From: Fimenecus sp051881355
GTDB taxonomy: Bacteria; Bacillota; Clostridia; Oscillospirales; Acutalibacteraceae
DNA length: 64,000 bases
Assembly (NCBI GenBank): GCA_051881355.1
Contig: JBJEPS010000012.1
Location: 21,974-85,973 of the forward strand
Direction of reading: 5' to 3'
Shown piece after piece: positions 50,435 to 58,958 of this stretch. Position numbers and translations under genes: made by a program. A model generated the notes under the pieces. The model searched no databases. It saw only the letters and a program-made list of their open reading frames with translations, and was not told the DNA's origin. The number at the start of each line of letters is the position of its first letter. Within the stretch, counting starts at the first letter, position 1.

Positions 50435-51608
50435 CTTTCAGCTTCCCGAGGATTTCCATACCCTCGACAATGCGTTCGTCGGCAGGCGTGGTAAAGTTCA
50501 TACGAATACAATTGGTGGTCTCCTCTGGCTCAACGGTAAACGCACTACCCGGCACCACCGCAACTTTATTTTCTACCGCTTTTTTGCAAAAATCCATCAT
50601 ATCGACGCGCGCGGGCAGTTCGCACCAAACGAACATACCGCCCTCAGGGCGCACATACTGCACGAAATCACCCAGCTTTTCGTCGATTAAATCGCACATC
50701 AAATTGAGCTTGCGGCGGTAAATATTGCGGATTTTATCAATATGCGCTTCAAAATCCGTGGTTTTCATCCATTCATCGACCAGCATTTGCGTAAACACAG
50801 GCGTGTGCACATCCTGCCCCTGCTTGCAAACGGTCATTTTCGAGACAATCGGGGCGGGCGCAACCGTGAATGCCACACGCACGCCGGGTGCAAACACCTT
50901 GGAGAAGGAGCCGGCATAAATGACAATGCCGTCTTCGTCAAAGCTCTTAATCGGCGGAATGTGCTCCCCTGCCACGCGCAAATCGCCGTAGGGGTTGTCC
51001 TCCAAAATTAAAACGCCGTATGTTTTTGCAAGTTCATACAGGCGTTTGCGTTTAGCAAGAGACATTGTCGCGCCCGAGGGATTTTGGAAATTCGGAATGG
51101 TATAAATGAAACGGACATTTTTGTTTTCTTTGAGCTTTTGCTCCAAAATCTCCATATTCATGCCGTCCGCCTCGACGGGCACGCCGCGCAAAGACACGCC
51201 GTAGGAGCGGAAGCAGTTTAACGAGCCGATAAACGACGGCGTTTCGCAAATGATAATGTCGCCGAAGTTGCACAGGGATTTGGTTGCCAAATCCATCACC
51301 TGCGTTGCGCCCGAGGTAATAATCAGGCTGTCAAAATCGCGCCCGATGTTATGTTTTTCTTTCATATATGCCGAGACGCGCTCGCGCAAGGGCGCATAGC
51401 CTTCCGTTACGCCGTACTGCAAAGCGGTAATCGGATTTTCTTTCAAAATCCGCGCAGAGATTTCGCGCACCTCGTCCACGGGGAACGCCGCTGTGTCGGG
51501 GTTGCCCGCCGCAAAAGGAATAATTGCGGGATCTGCCGTGGCTTTCAAAATCTCACGGATTGCCGACGGTTGTAACGCCGATACGCGGTCGGAAAATGTA
51601 TATTCCAT
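50424..51608 (-). CDS. Class I/II PLP aminotransferase (LysN/AAT-like)
   Basis: 394 residues, fold-type I. ITSGATQVMDLATKSL, YTIPNFQNPSGATMS, ILEDNPYGDLR (Asp for PLP nitrogen) and YAGSFSKVFAPGVRV (Schiff-base Lys) identify the group that includes 2-aminoadipate aminotransferase (LysN) and the aminotransferase domain of MocR regulators; no HTH domain is present. The amino donor and acceptor cannot be fixed. ATG 51608 has AAAGGAG eight bases upstream, and a promoter TTGCGA-17-TACAAT precedes it. Confidence 0.9.
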   Translation of the reverse strand: MEYTFSDRVSALQPSAIREILKATADPAIIPFAAGNPDTAAFPVDEVREISARILKENPITALQYGVTEGYAPLRERVSAYMKEKHNIGRDFDSLIITSGATQVMDLATKSLCNFGDIIICETPSFIGSLNCFRSYGVSLRGVPVEADGMNMEILEQKLKENKNVRFIYTIPNFQNPSGATMSLAKRKRLYELAKTYGVLILEDNPYGDLRVAGEHIPPIKSFDEDGIVIYAGSFSKVFAPGVRVAFTVAPAPIVSKMTVCKQGQDVHTPVFTQMLVDEWMKTTDFEAHIDKIRNIYRRKLNLMCDLIDEKLGDFVQYVRPEGGMFVWCELPARVDMMDFCKKAVENKVAVVPGSAFTVEPEETTNCIRMNFTTPADERIVEGMEILGKLKDEV

Positions 51609-51643
51609 CAAAAAGACTCCTTTTTGCCATAAATTTTCTTTTT

Positions 51644-51672
51644 ATTGTAGCACACTTCCCCCGTCTTCGCAA
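51644..51672 (-). promoter_or_regulatory. Promoter of the aminotransferase-rsmA unit
   Basis: TTGCGA (51667-51672) and TACAAT (51644-51649), spacer 17, minus strand. Confidence 0.6.
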
Positions 51673-51684
51673 GCCTTGCGCCTA

Positions 51685-51713
51685 TTGCTTTTTGCGCGGT
51701 TTCGGGGTATGAT
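51685..51713 (+). promoter_or_regulatory. Promoter of the rlmA-like gene
   Basis: TTGCTT (51685-51690) and TATGAT (51708-51713), spacer 17; back to back with the minus-strand promoter. Confidence 0.55.
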
Positions 51714-51731
51714 GTGCTTTGAGGTGTTTTT

Positions 51732-52541
51732 ATGGTTGGATTTTGCTGTCCTGTCTGCGGTGCGGCGCTCAAAAATACAGAAAAAGCGTGTATTTGCCCA
51801 AACGGACACAATTTTGATAAAGCGAAAGCTGGCTATGTGCATTTGCTGACCAATTTTTCGGGGCGCAAAACGCACGGGGACAACAAGGATATGGTACGCG
51901 CGCGCCGCGCATTTTTAGAAACAGGCGCATATGCACCGCTGAAAAACGCCATCGCCGAAACGGCAACAAAATACGCCGTACCGCACGGCACGGCACTCGA
52001 CAGCGGCTGCGGCGAAGGGTATTACACCGCCGCGATTGCCGACGCACTCGGCGAGAATATGCGAGTTTTGGGGTTTGATATTTCCAAAGAAGCGGTAAAC
52101 CTTGCCGCAAAGCGCTGTAAAACGGTACAGTTTGCCGTGGCAAGCGCATTCCGCATTCCTGTTGCGAACGAAAACGTGGATTTGCTGTTTGAGATTTTTT
52201 CGCCGTACAGCGAAACGGAATTTTTGCGCGTATTACAACCGGGCGGCTATCTTTTAGAGGTTATTCCCGGGGCGCGGCATTTGTACGGCTTAAAAACGGC
52301 GGTATATGATAAGCCTTACGAAAACGAGGTCGCCGCATTTACCCGCGCGGGATACACGCTTTTAGAAACGATCCATTTGCAAAATGAAATTACGCTGCAA
52401 ACCGACGCTGACATACAAAATCTGTTTTTGATGACGCCGTATTATTACAAAACGGGGAAAGCAGAACAGGCAAGGTTGCAAGAATTGCAAACTCTGACCA
52501 CTGAAACGGAATTTTATATTTTAGTGTATCAAAAAAAGTAA
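51732..52541 (+). CDS. 23S rRNA (guanine-N1)-methyltransferase, RlmA type
   Basis: 269 residues. An N-terminal zinc ribbon (FCCPVCGAAL...CICPNGHNFD) precedes GYVHLLTNF and GDNKDMVRARRAFLE, which are diagnostic of RlmA/TlrB. The SAM site is ALDSGCGEGYYTAAI. It methylates N1 of G745 or G748 in 23S rRNA; the two targets cannot be told apart here. TlrB-type enzymes add tylosin tolerance, but housekeeping is more likely. Confidence 0.9.
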   Translation: MVGFCCPVCGAALKNTEKACICPNGHNFDKAKAGYVHLLTNFSGRKTHGDNKDMVRARRAFLETGAYAPLKNAIAETATKYAVPHGTALDSGCGEGYYTAAIADALGENMRVLGFDISKEAVNLAAKRCKTVQFAVASAFRIPVANENVDLLFEIFSPYSETEFLRVLQPGGYLLEVIPGARHLYGLKTAVYDKPYENEVAAFTRAGYTLLETIHLQNEITLQTDADIQNLFLMTPYYYKTGKAEQARLQELQTLTTETEFYILVYQKK

Positions 52542-52552
52542 CAGAAAGCACA

Positions 52553-52585
52553 ATGCGCGCCCGATGGTTCGGGGCGCGCATTTCT
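52553..52585 (+). terminator. Terminator of the rlmA-like gene
   Basis: TGCGCGCCC / GGGGCGCGCA stem with a short loop, followed by TTTCTTTTGTTTT. Confidence 0.8.
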
Positions 52586-52591
52586 TTTGTT

Positions 52592-52783
52592 TTATTTACT
52601 GTATACGGCGTTTTCATCAATCGGTATTTCGCCGTTTTCCGCCTCGTACGCTTTGACACAAGTCTGCGCTAAATATTCTAATTGGGCATTTAGGGAACGC
52701 TTATTTTGCTTTGCCACAAAAGTAATTTTATAGAGCAGGTCGGGCGTAAAACGAATGCCCGTTTGAATTCTGTCGGTCGCCAT
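52592..52783 (-). CDS. Small ribbon-helix-helix (Arc/CopG-like) protein
   Basis: 63 residues. IQTGIRFTPDLLYKITFVAKQNKRSLNAQLEYLAQ fits a beta-strand followed by two helices, the RHH DNA-binding fold. RHH proteins bind as dimers of dimers to repeated sites. ATG has GAGGTG five bases upstream. It is divergent from a small XRE regulator, with repeated sequences in the 92-base gap. No toxin gene is next to it, so an antitoxin role is not supported. Confidence 0.78.
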   Translation of the reverse strand: MATDRIQTGIRFTPDLLYKITFVAKQNKRSLNAQLEYLAQTCVKAYEAENGEIPIDENAVYSK

Positions 52784-52804
52784 ATAAACACCTCAATAAC
52801 AATT

Positions 52805-52856
52805 TGATAACATTATACAAACAAATTTCTTGCTTTTATACAAACTGTATGTTATC
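52805..52856. promoter_or_regulatory. Symmetric operator region between the RHH and XRE genes
   Basis: The outer 8-bp inverted repeat is GATAACAT (52805-52812) / ATGTTATC (52849-52856). Inside it are two direct copies of TATACAAAC (52814-52822 and 52837-52845), 23 bases apart, about two helical turns. The layout suits binding by both small regulators. Confidence 0.6.
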
Positions 52857-52875
52857 ATTTTGTTGGTGATTTGTT

Positions 52876-53115
52876 ATGAAGAAAACAGAAGAACTCCAAA
52901 TTTTTTGCAAAAACATTACCGATTTGCGCGTAAAAAATAATCTCACACAAAAAGAAATGGCGGAAAAATTGGGGATTGCCCCTGCGAGCATATCGATGTT
53001 AGAACAAGGTATCGTACCGCCAAAACTCGGTTGTGCAATATTCGTATCCATTTATAAGCATTTCGGAATTGTACCAAAAGATATGTTTATTCCATTGCAA
53101 GACAATATCCCATAA
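52876..53115 (+). CDS. Small XRE-family HTH regulator
   Basis: 79 residues. The helix-turn-helix covers about 14-68 (ITDLRVKNNLTQKEMAEKLG, ASISMLEQGIVPPK), with no extra sensor domain. ATG at 52876 has only a modest GGTGA site about eight bases upstream. It is divergent from the RHH gene. Together they could form a two-repressor switch, though no phage or element genes are nearby. Confidence 0.82.
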   Translation: MKKTEELQIFCKNITDLRVKNNLTQKEMAEKLGIAPASISMLEQGIVPPKLGCAIFVSIYKHFGIVPKDMFIPLQDNIP

Positions 53116-53167
53116 ATGCTCGCCGTAGAAGCAGAATAATATATTTTTCATTGGGACAAAAATATAG

Positions 53168-53197
53168 GCGGGCGTGGAAGCCCGCCACTACGCGCAC
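53168..53197. repeat. Dispersed repeat, short copy 5
   Basis: GGCGGGCGTGGAAGCCCGCC followed by ACTACGCGCACG, a clear copy of the hairpin module at 848-873. Confidence 0.8.
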
Positions 53198-53220
53198 GAG
53201 TTTTGTTTTGTACAAAAAAA

Positions 53221-53463
53221 TTATCCGATTTCCCGATACATTTGCCCCGCGGATTCCTTGGTGGCGTACTCGGTCACTTCGAGCACCTCGTACTTTTTTG
53301 TGCTCGCACCGAAGGTCAATTCGATAATATCGCCGACTTTGACGTCATAGGACGCGCGCGCGACTTTTCCGTTGACCGAAGCGTGCTTTGCGTCGCAAAT
53401 TTCATTTGCCACCGTGCGGCGCTTGACGATGCGCGAAACCTTTAAATATTTATCCAATCGCAT
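53221..53463 (-). CDS. rqcP: S4-domain RNA-binding protein RqcP (YabO)
   Basis: 80 residues: a single S4 domain, MRLDKYLKVSRIVKRRTVAN, then SVNGKVARASYDVKVGDIIEL. RqcP (YabO/Hsp15-like) binds tRNA on obstructed 50S subunits and supports C-terminal alanine tailing with RqcH. In Bacillus it lies directly before yabP; here it is 28 kb from yabP. ATG 53463 has AGGAG seven bases upstream, 23 bases after a terminator-like hairpin behind hup. Confidence 0.93.
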   Translation of the reverse strand: MRLDKYLKVSRIVKRRTVANEICDAKHASVNGKVARASYDVKVGDIIELTFGASTKKYEVLEVTEYATKESAGQMYREIG

Positions 53464-53485
53464 AAAAATACTCCTAAAAAAGAAA

Positions 53486-53511
53486 GGCAGAGGGAACAAA
53501 ACCCCTCTGCC
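53486..53511 (-). terminator. Terminator between hup and rqcP
   Basis: GGCAGAGGGG / CCCTCTGCC on the minus strand, loop TTTTGTT, followed by TTTCTTTTTT. It should end most hup transcripts, with read-through into rqcP. Confidence 0.8.
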
Positions 53512-53529
53512 GAAATCTTTGAAAAATGC

Positions 53530-53802
53530 TTATTTCACAGCGTCTTTCAGTGCTTTACCTGCTTTGAAAGCGGGAACCTTGGAAGCCGCGATGGTCATAG
53601 CTTCACCGGTCTTGGGGTTACGGCCCTGTTTTTCCGCGCGTGCACGAACTTCAAAGGTGCCGAAGCCGATTAACTGCACTTTTTCACCCTTTTTGAGCTC
53701 AGCGGTGATAGCATCAAAAACAGCGGCAACTGCTGCGTCTGCGTCTTTCTTGGAAAGGTCTGCTTTCTCTGCGACTGCTGCGATGAGTTCTGTCTTATTC
53801 AT
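53530..53802 (-). CDS. hup: DNA-binding protein HU
   Basis: 90 residues, the standard HU length: MNKTELIAAVAEKADLSKKDAD, then VQLIGFGTFEVRARAEKQGRNPKTGE (the DNA-wrapping arm with the Pro tip), and VPAFKAGKALKDAV at the end. HU bends and compacts DNA. It lies 46 bases after mazG; in Clostridia hup is often found between mazG and yabO. Confidence 0.97.
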   Translation of the reverse strand: MNKTELIAAVAEKADLSKKDADAAVAAVFDAITAELKKGEKVQLIGFGTFEVRARAEKQGRNPKTGEAMTIAASKVPAFKAGKALKDAVK

Positions 53803-53848
53803 TTTGTTTTCCTCCGTTTTTTTGATATATCTCTGAACGGCTATGCCG

Positions 53849-54661
53849 TTAAGATTCTGCTTTTTCCTCCGCTTTCACCTCGTCCCAAAGGCGGTCAAGC
53901 ATTTCAAGCGGTGTATTTTCCATATCCACGCCGCGTGCCTTCGCTAACGCTTCCACCTTGGTAAAGCGCTTTTGGAACTTGTCCGTCGCGGCGGTGAGGG
54001 CTTCTTCCGGGTCGATATGCAGTTTTCGCGCCGCATTGACGGCGGCAAACAGCAAATCACCGAGCTCCTCAAATGTATTTTCACGGTCCCCAGCTGCAAC
54101 AGCTTTCAATAGCTCCGCCTGCTCCTCGGGGATTTTTTGCAGTGCCCCATCGGGCGTTTCCCAATCAAAGCCGACCTTTGCCGCCTGGCTTTGGATTTTA
54201 TCCGCGCGCATCAGCGCGGGGAGCTCTCTCGGGACAGACTGCATTTTGTCCGCCGTGGTTTTGCGCTGTTTGGAAGCGGATTTAATCTTGTCCCAATTCA
54301 CAAGGACATCGTCTGCAGACTGCACTTCCACATCGCCGAACACATGCGGATGACGCTCAATCAGCTTTTTGCAAACACCGTCGGCGACATCGGAAAAATC
54401 AAAGACCTGTTTTTCCGCCTCTATCTGCGCATGAAAGACAACTTGCATCAGCACGTCGCCCAATTCCTCGCACAGCAGATGGCAATCCTGCTTGTTGATG
54501 GCTTCAATCACCTCGTAGGTTTCCTCTATAAAGCTTCTGCGAATAGATTCGTGCGTTTGTTCCCTATCCCACGGGCAACCGTTTTCGGAACGCAGAATAC
54601 GCATAATCTCCACAAGGTCATCTACGCTGTATTTTTGTTTAAACTGAAAGTCGAGTTTCAT
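53849..54661 (-). CDS. mazG: Nucleoside triphosphate pyrophosphohydrolase MazG
   Basis: 270 residues with two MazG domains. The first has RSENGCPWDREQTHESIRR, EETYEV and EELGDVLMQVVFHA (E-x-x-E and E-x-x-D metal sites). The second has EEQAELLKAV and EELGDLLFAAVNAAR. The N-terminal tetrapyrrole-methylase-like domain of the longer YabN is absent. It removes non-canonical NTPs. It follows the spoVB-like gene by 22 bases. Confidence 0.95.
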   Translation of the reverse strand: MKLDFQFKQKYSVDDLVEIMRILRSENGCPWDREQTHESIRRSFIEETYEVIEAINKQDCHLLCEELGDVLMQVVFHAQIEAEKQVFDFSDVADGVCKKLIERHPHVFGDVEVQSADDVLVNWDKIKSASKQRKTTADKMQSVPRELPALMRADKIQSQAAKVGFDWETPDGALQKIPEEQAELLKAVAAGDRENTFEELGDLLFAAVNAARKLHIDPEEALTAATDKFQKRFTKVEALAKARGVDMENTPLEMLDRLWDEVKAEEKAES

Positions 54662-54683
54662 TACACAACCATCTTTCTTTATT

Positions 54684-56468
54684 TTACTCTATAAATCCAT
54701 ATTTTGCAAGCATTTTGGCGATTTTTTCGCCTTTGGGAAGCATATTTATGTCGTCTTTGGCAATTCCACCGACCAAAAGCATGGAAATTCCGTAAACCAA
54801 CACGGCAAAAACAATGGCAATGGCACAAGCGACAATATTTGTCACCGAAAGTGCGCCGCGCGACCAATCAGGCAAAATGTTGGAAAACAGCCCATAGCTG
54901 GTATATGCCGCAACGCCGCAGAGCACACTGCAAATGAGGGGTTTCACAAATACGGACATCAAATTCACCCGCACCTTGGTGGTGCGCACCAGCGCGATAT
55001 AGTTGTAAATCACAATAATGGTATAGCAAATGACCGTGCCGAACACAGCACCGTTGATATTAAACCGCGGCATACCGATAAATATGTAGTTGGCAATGAC
55101 CTTTGCAACGGCACCGATGGTAAGGGAGCGCAACGGAACACCGGGTTTGCCGAGGGCTTGAAGCATATTGGTCATCGGCTGAGAAAGCGAAATCAGGAAA
55201 ATCGTATACCCATATGCCGCCATAATCGGTGCAGCAATGGGAATGGCAGAGGCGGATTTCCCCGTTTGATACATCATTTCGAGAATCGGCGTTGCCAGCA
55301 CCCCCATACCGATGCCTGCCGGCAGAGAAATCATCAAGGTCACGCGCAAGACGGATTCAATGGAAATCTTAACCACCTGTTTATCCTTGACCGCCCACGC
55401 CGCCGAAAGCGCGGGAATGGCGCTGACGCCTAAGGTCATGGTAATCGACGGTATCAGGTTTTTAAAATCCAACGACATCGTATACGCGCCGTACAGATAT
55501 TTGGCAATATCCTCGTCCAAAATTTGCGAGGCGGCAAGTGAATCGCCGTAAATGGTTTTGATGTAATCGAGATTTGCCATAATCATCGTGTCCAAACGGT
55601 TTTGCACAGTGATAGAGTCAATCAGATTCGTCACGCTGAACACAAGCGACGAAGCCACCACCGGTATAGCAATGGAAACTAAGGTTTTGGCAATCGCCGA
55701 GCCCGCCAAGGGTTTCGGAGAATTCACCAACTCCTCACGCGTGATGCCGTCGCCCTTGACCTTATAGAGTATCATCATATAAATCATACCGACCACGGTG
55801 CCCGCCGTCACGCCGATAGCGGCGCCCGCCGCAGCATACGGATAAATCGCGCTCATCGCTTCGGCTTCAGTGGTCACGGTCTGTCCGTATACAGGCAATC
55901 CTGCCGCAAAGCGGGAAAGCCCGTACGTAATCGCAAGCTTTGCACAAGCAAGCCCCGCAATGACCTTGCCGACCGCCTCCCACACCTCGGACATGGCGGT
56001 GGGGGTCATATTGCGCAGCCCATTATAGTAGCCGCGATAAATCGACATTACACAGCAGAAGAAAATCGACGGTGTAATGGCGATAATGGCGGGAATGGCC
56101 TCTAAATTTTTGGCAAGATAGGCATACGGATATGCAAGTGCAATCATTAAGATTGTGCCGACCGTACCTGTAATTAAAAACAGCCGCGCAGCAACCTTGA
56201 AAATCTGTTTCACATCGCGAAAGCGTCCCAAAGCAACCTGTTGAGACACCATTTTGGAAACCGCGACAGGCAGCCCCGCCATAGACACGGTATAAATCGG
56301 AATATATAAATTGTAAGCTGAGTCAAAACAGCCGCGTCCAACCGCGCCGACCATATTGGAAATCGGAATTTTATAGAGAATTCCGATGATTTTTACAAGA
56401 ATCGTCGCCGCCGCCAAAACCATGGCGCCGTTTAAGAGGGATTGGCTTTTTCTTTTTTTCTGTGCCAA
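54684..56468 (-). CDS. SpoVB/MurJ-type polysaccharide flippase
   Basis: About 594 residues with 14 or more transmembrane helices of the MVF/Wzx class: GAMVLAAATILVKIIGILYK, then PISNMVGAVGRGCFDSAYNLY and GLPVAVSKMVSQQVALG near the N-terminus. Such proteins flip lipid-linked sugars; SpoVB acts on cortex peptidoglycan precursors in spores. The position before mazG matches Bacillus spoVB. TTG 56468 with AAAGGGAG ten bases upstream looks better than GTG 56495, but this is not certain. Confidence 0.9.
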   Translation of the reverse strand: MAQKKRKSQSLLNGAMVLAAATILVKIIGILYKIPISNMVGAVGRGCFDSAYNLYIPIYTVSMAGLPVAVSKMVSQQVALGRFRDVKQIFKVAARLFLITGTVGTILMIALAYPYAYLAKNLEAIPAIIAITPSIFFCCVMSIYRGYYNGLRNMTPTAMSEVWEAVGKVIAGLACAKLAITYGLSRFAAGLPVYGQTVTTEAEAMSAIYPYAAAGAAIGVTAGTVVGMIYMMILYKVKGDGITREELVNSPKPLAGSAIAKTLVSIAIPVVASSLVFSVTNLIDSITVQNRLDTMIMANLDYIKTIYGDSLAASQILDEDIAKYLYGAYTMSLDFKNLIPSITMTLGVSAIPALSAAWAVKDKQVVKISIESVLRVTLMISLPAGIGMGVLATPILEMMYQTGKSASAIPIAAPIMAAYGYTIFLISLSQPMTNMLQALGKPGVPLRSLTIGAVAKVIANYIFIGMPRFNINGAVFGTVICYTIIVIYNYIALVRTTKVRVNLMSVFVKPLICSVLCGVAAYTSYGLFSNILPDWSRGALSVTNIVACAIAIVFAVLVYGISMLLVGGIAKDDINMLPKGEKIAKMLAKYGFIE

Positions 56469-56532
56469 GTGCTTGTCACTCCCTTTCGCCGTCACACGGC
56501 GAGATACAGAATACCATTGAAAATCTTTTGTG

Positions 56533-57480
56533 TCAATCCGTTTTTTCTAACCCCTGCGCGCCCAGGAATTCTCGCAATAATGAGGTTTCGGGGATAAGCG
56601 ACGGGGAAAGGGGTACGAAAAGCCGCAGTGCCGCCGCCAATTCCTCGGCATCTTTTTTCTGCTCGCCGGAAAGGTCGGCGCGTTCCAGCATCTTTAAGCA
56701 TGTATCACGGAACACGCACGGCGCGCTTAAATGCACGGAATTGATTTTTATATCGGCACAGTCGCGGTACGGGAACAGGTATTTGTCCTCGCCGTTTCGC
56801 ACGCTTTCCCACAAATTATAGGTATTTTCCACCGAGCTTGCGCGGAACAGATAATCGCGTGTCATACGCCGTAAAAAGCGCAAATTGCGTTTATTGAGGA
56901 TAATTTTCCCACGTTCATTATATATGCGCGAAGAGACGCTGATATAGATTTTTAACAGGTTTTTCTGCGGCAAGGCGTCCGTAATCAGCGGATTTAACGC
57001 GTGCAAGCCCTCGACCACCACGGCGTCCTGTTCGCCGAGTGTCACGGTGCGCACTTCTTCGCTTCGCTTGCCTGTGGTGAAATCAAAAATCGGCAAATCG
57101 GTTGCCGCGCCCGACAAAAGCAATCGGATTGTTTCCGAAAATTTCGGCAAATCCAGCGCATACACCGTTTCAAAATCGGGCTTTCCGGTTTCATCAAGCG
57201 GGATTTTATTGCGGTCCAAATAAAAATCGTCGAGGGACACCACATAGGTCTGCATACCGCGCGCGATACACTTCTGTGCAATTTTGTTGGCGGTGGTGGT
57301 TTTGCCTGAGGCGGAAGGACCTGCAAGCATCACGATTTCACGCCCGTCATCGCCTGCAATGCGCGCGGTAACATCGTTTAAGATATTGTCAAACCGCGTT
57401 TCACTGCGGCGCACGAGTTCCGTGGGGTCGTTCGCCGCCAAATCATTGATATATTCCAAATAATTGTTAATGTTCGACAT
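56533..57480 (-). CDS. Uridine kinase-like P-loop kinase
   Basis: 315 residues. The P-loop is MLAGPSASGKTTTANK, followed by VVSLDDFYLDRNKIP (the uridine kinase/phosphoribulokinase DDFY block), FDFTTGKRSEE and VVVEGLHALNP. The N-terminal 60 residues and the C-terminal ~80 are longer than in standard Udk (about 210 residues), as in a clostridial subgroup. Phosphorylation of uridine/cytidine is likely, other small alcohols possible. ATG 57480 has AGGTGA upstream, 17 bases after hemZ. Confidence 0.85.
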   Translation of the reverse strand: MSNINNYLEYINDLAANDPTELVRRSETRFDNILNDVTARIAGDDGREIVMLAGPSASGKTTTANKIAQKCIARGMQTYVVSLDDFYLDRNKIPLDETGKPDFETVYALDLPKFSETIRLLLSGAATDLPIFDFTTGKRSEEVRTVTLGEQDAVVVEGLHALNPLITDALPQKNLLKIYISVSSRIYNERGKIILNKRNLRFLRRMTRDYLFRASSVENTYNLWESVRNGEDKYLFPYRDCADIKINSVHLSAPCVFRDTCLKMLERADLSGEQKKDAEELAAALRLFVPLSPSLIPETSLLREFLGAQGLEKTD

Positions 57481-57497
57481 ACCGTCACCTGCTTTGT

Positions 57498-58958
57498 TCA
57501 AATACCGTGTTGCGCATAAAACGGCAGAACAGCCGCTTTCCGCTTTTCAATTTCCGCAAACCCCGAAATATATTCATATGGATATTTGTAATTAAATATG
57601 CGTTCGATTTCTTTGCCGTACGGCGCTTTTAATTTGGTAACCGCACCGGCGCCCACCGCGAATACGGTGTGACACTCCTCCATCATAAAGATATTATAAA
57701 TACATTCAAAACCGGCTTTTGCGTAGCCCGTGTTTTCTAAGTTTCCGAGCGTTTTCGACTGGCGGTACATATAATATGGATTATAGTCCGCCGCCGTCAG
57801 GCTTTGATACGCATAGCGGAGCATTTCGTCTGCCGCCGCACCTGCCGCGCGTGCAATTTGCGTGTTCTGTGTACCGAGATTGGACGCGCGCTTTAATGAA
57901 AGTGTGTGCACGGTGATGTTTTCAGGTGTTAAGGTCAGTGCCTTGTCGATAGAATTGCAAAAAGATATAACCGTATCGGTCGGCAATCCCGCAATAAAAT
58001 CCATATTGATATTTCGGAAGCCTGCCGCGCGTGCTTCATAGAATTTTTCCTCGGTTAACGCGGCAGTGTGCTTTCTGCCGATTTCGCGTAAAACCGCATC
58101 GTTGAAGGTCTGGGGATTGATGCTGATACGCGTCACACCGCCCGACGCCAAAACGTCCAGTTTTTCGCGGGTAATCGTATCGGGTCTGCCCGCCTCCACG
58201 GTGTATTCGCGCACGGTCGACAAATCAAACGCGTCCCCTACCGCCGCAAGCAAGCGGCGCAAATCGTCCGCCGAAAGGGTCGTGGGCGTGCCGCCGCCGA
58301 AATAGACGCTTTCGAGGTGTAATCCCAGCTGTTGGGCGTATGCGCCCGTCAGTCTGATTTCTTCACACAACAGCCGCACATAATCGGGCACCAGTTTTTT
58401 GGCGGTTTCCCCGTTCACGGCGTGCGACACAAACGAACAATAACTGCATCGCGTAGGGCAAAACGGAATGGCAACATACAAACTGCACGAATCGGGACGG
58501 GAAGAGGCGATAATTGCCGTTTCGCGCGCGGCGACGCTTTCCGTGAGCGCCGTTTTTTGCGGCGATACGAAAAAGCGGTCGGTAAAATAGGCGCGTGCCG
58601 CCGTTTCACCCATTTCCGCTTGCAAAGTAAGGAGCAATTTGGACGGGCGAATACCCGTCAACAGCCCCCATTGCGGCGTGTAGCCTGTGACTTCTTTTAA
58701 CCCGCAAAATAAAAGCGAAGCGAGTTTCAGTTCGCGGTCATCTTCTGTGGAAAGTTCCTCTGCTTTACACCATTTCTGCGCGTCGATTTGTATGGAAACG
58801 CGCGCCGTGTCCGCTTCGATTTGCGCGGTACACACGGGTTCCGTTTGCGTGTGCGGCACCGCTTCAAAAACGACGCGGATTTTTTCATTCGGGAAAAACA
58901 CGCGCGTCAATTTTTCGAGTTCATATTGATAGGTATTCCCCAAAACCTCTAAAATCAT
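57498..58958 (-). CDS. hemZ: Coproporphyrinogen dehydrogenase-like radical SAM protein HemZ
   Basis: 486 residues. The radical-SAM motif is FCPTRCSYCSF (C-x3-C-x2-C) at about 175, preceded by a ~165-residue N-terminal region typical of HemZ. YFGGGTPTTLSADDL, EAGRPDTITREKL and MDFIAGLPTDT are HemN-family blocks. The family is annotated as anaerobic coproporphyrinogen III oxidase, but many clostridial members lie in genomes without complete haem synthesis, so another role is possible. The ATG overlaps the preceding stop (ATGA). Confidence 0.9.
   Translation of the reverse strand: MILEVLGNTYQYELEKLTRVFFPNEKIRVVFEAVPHTQTEPVCTAQIEADTARVSIQIDAQKWCKAEELSTEDDRELKLASLLFCGLKEVTGYTPQWGLLTGIRPSKLLLTLQAEMGETAARAYFTDRFFVSPQKTALTESVAARETAIIASSRPDSCSLYVAIPFCPTRCSYCSFVSHAVNGETAKKLVPDYVRLLCEEIRLTGAYAQQLGLHLESVYFGGGTPTTLSADDLRRLLAAVGDAFDLSTVREYTVEAGRPDTITREKLDVLASGGVTRISINPQTFNDAVLREIGRKHTAALTEEKFYEARAAGFRNINMDFIAGLPTDTVISFCNSIDKALTLTPENITVHTLSLKRASNLGTQNTQIARAAGAAADEMLRYAYQSLTAADYNPYYMYRQSKTLGNLENTGYAKAGFECIYNIFMMEECHTVFAVGAGAVTKLKAPYGKEIERIFNYKYPYEYISGFAEIEKRKAAVLPFYAQHGI

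Noticed and set aside
52592..53115. RHH/XRE genes as a toxin-antitoxin system or prophage remnant
   Set aside because: No toxin-like protein, integrase or other phage gene adjoins them; kept only as a regulator pair.
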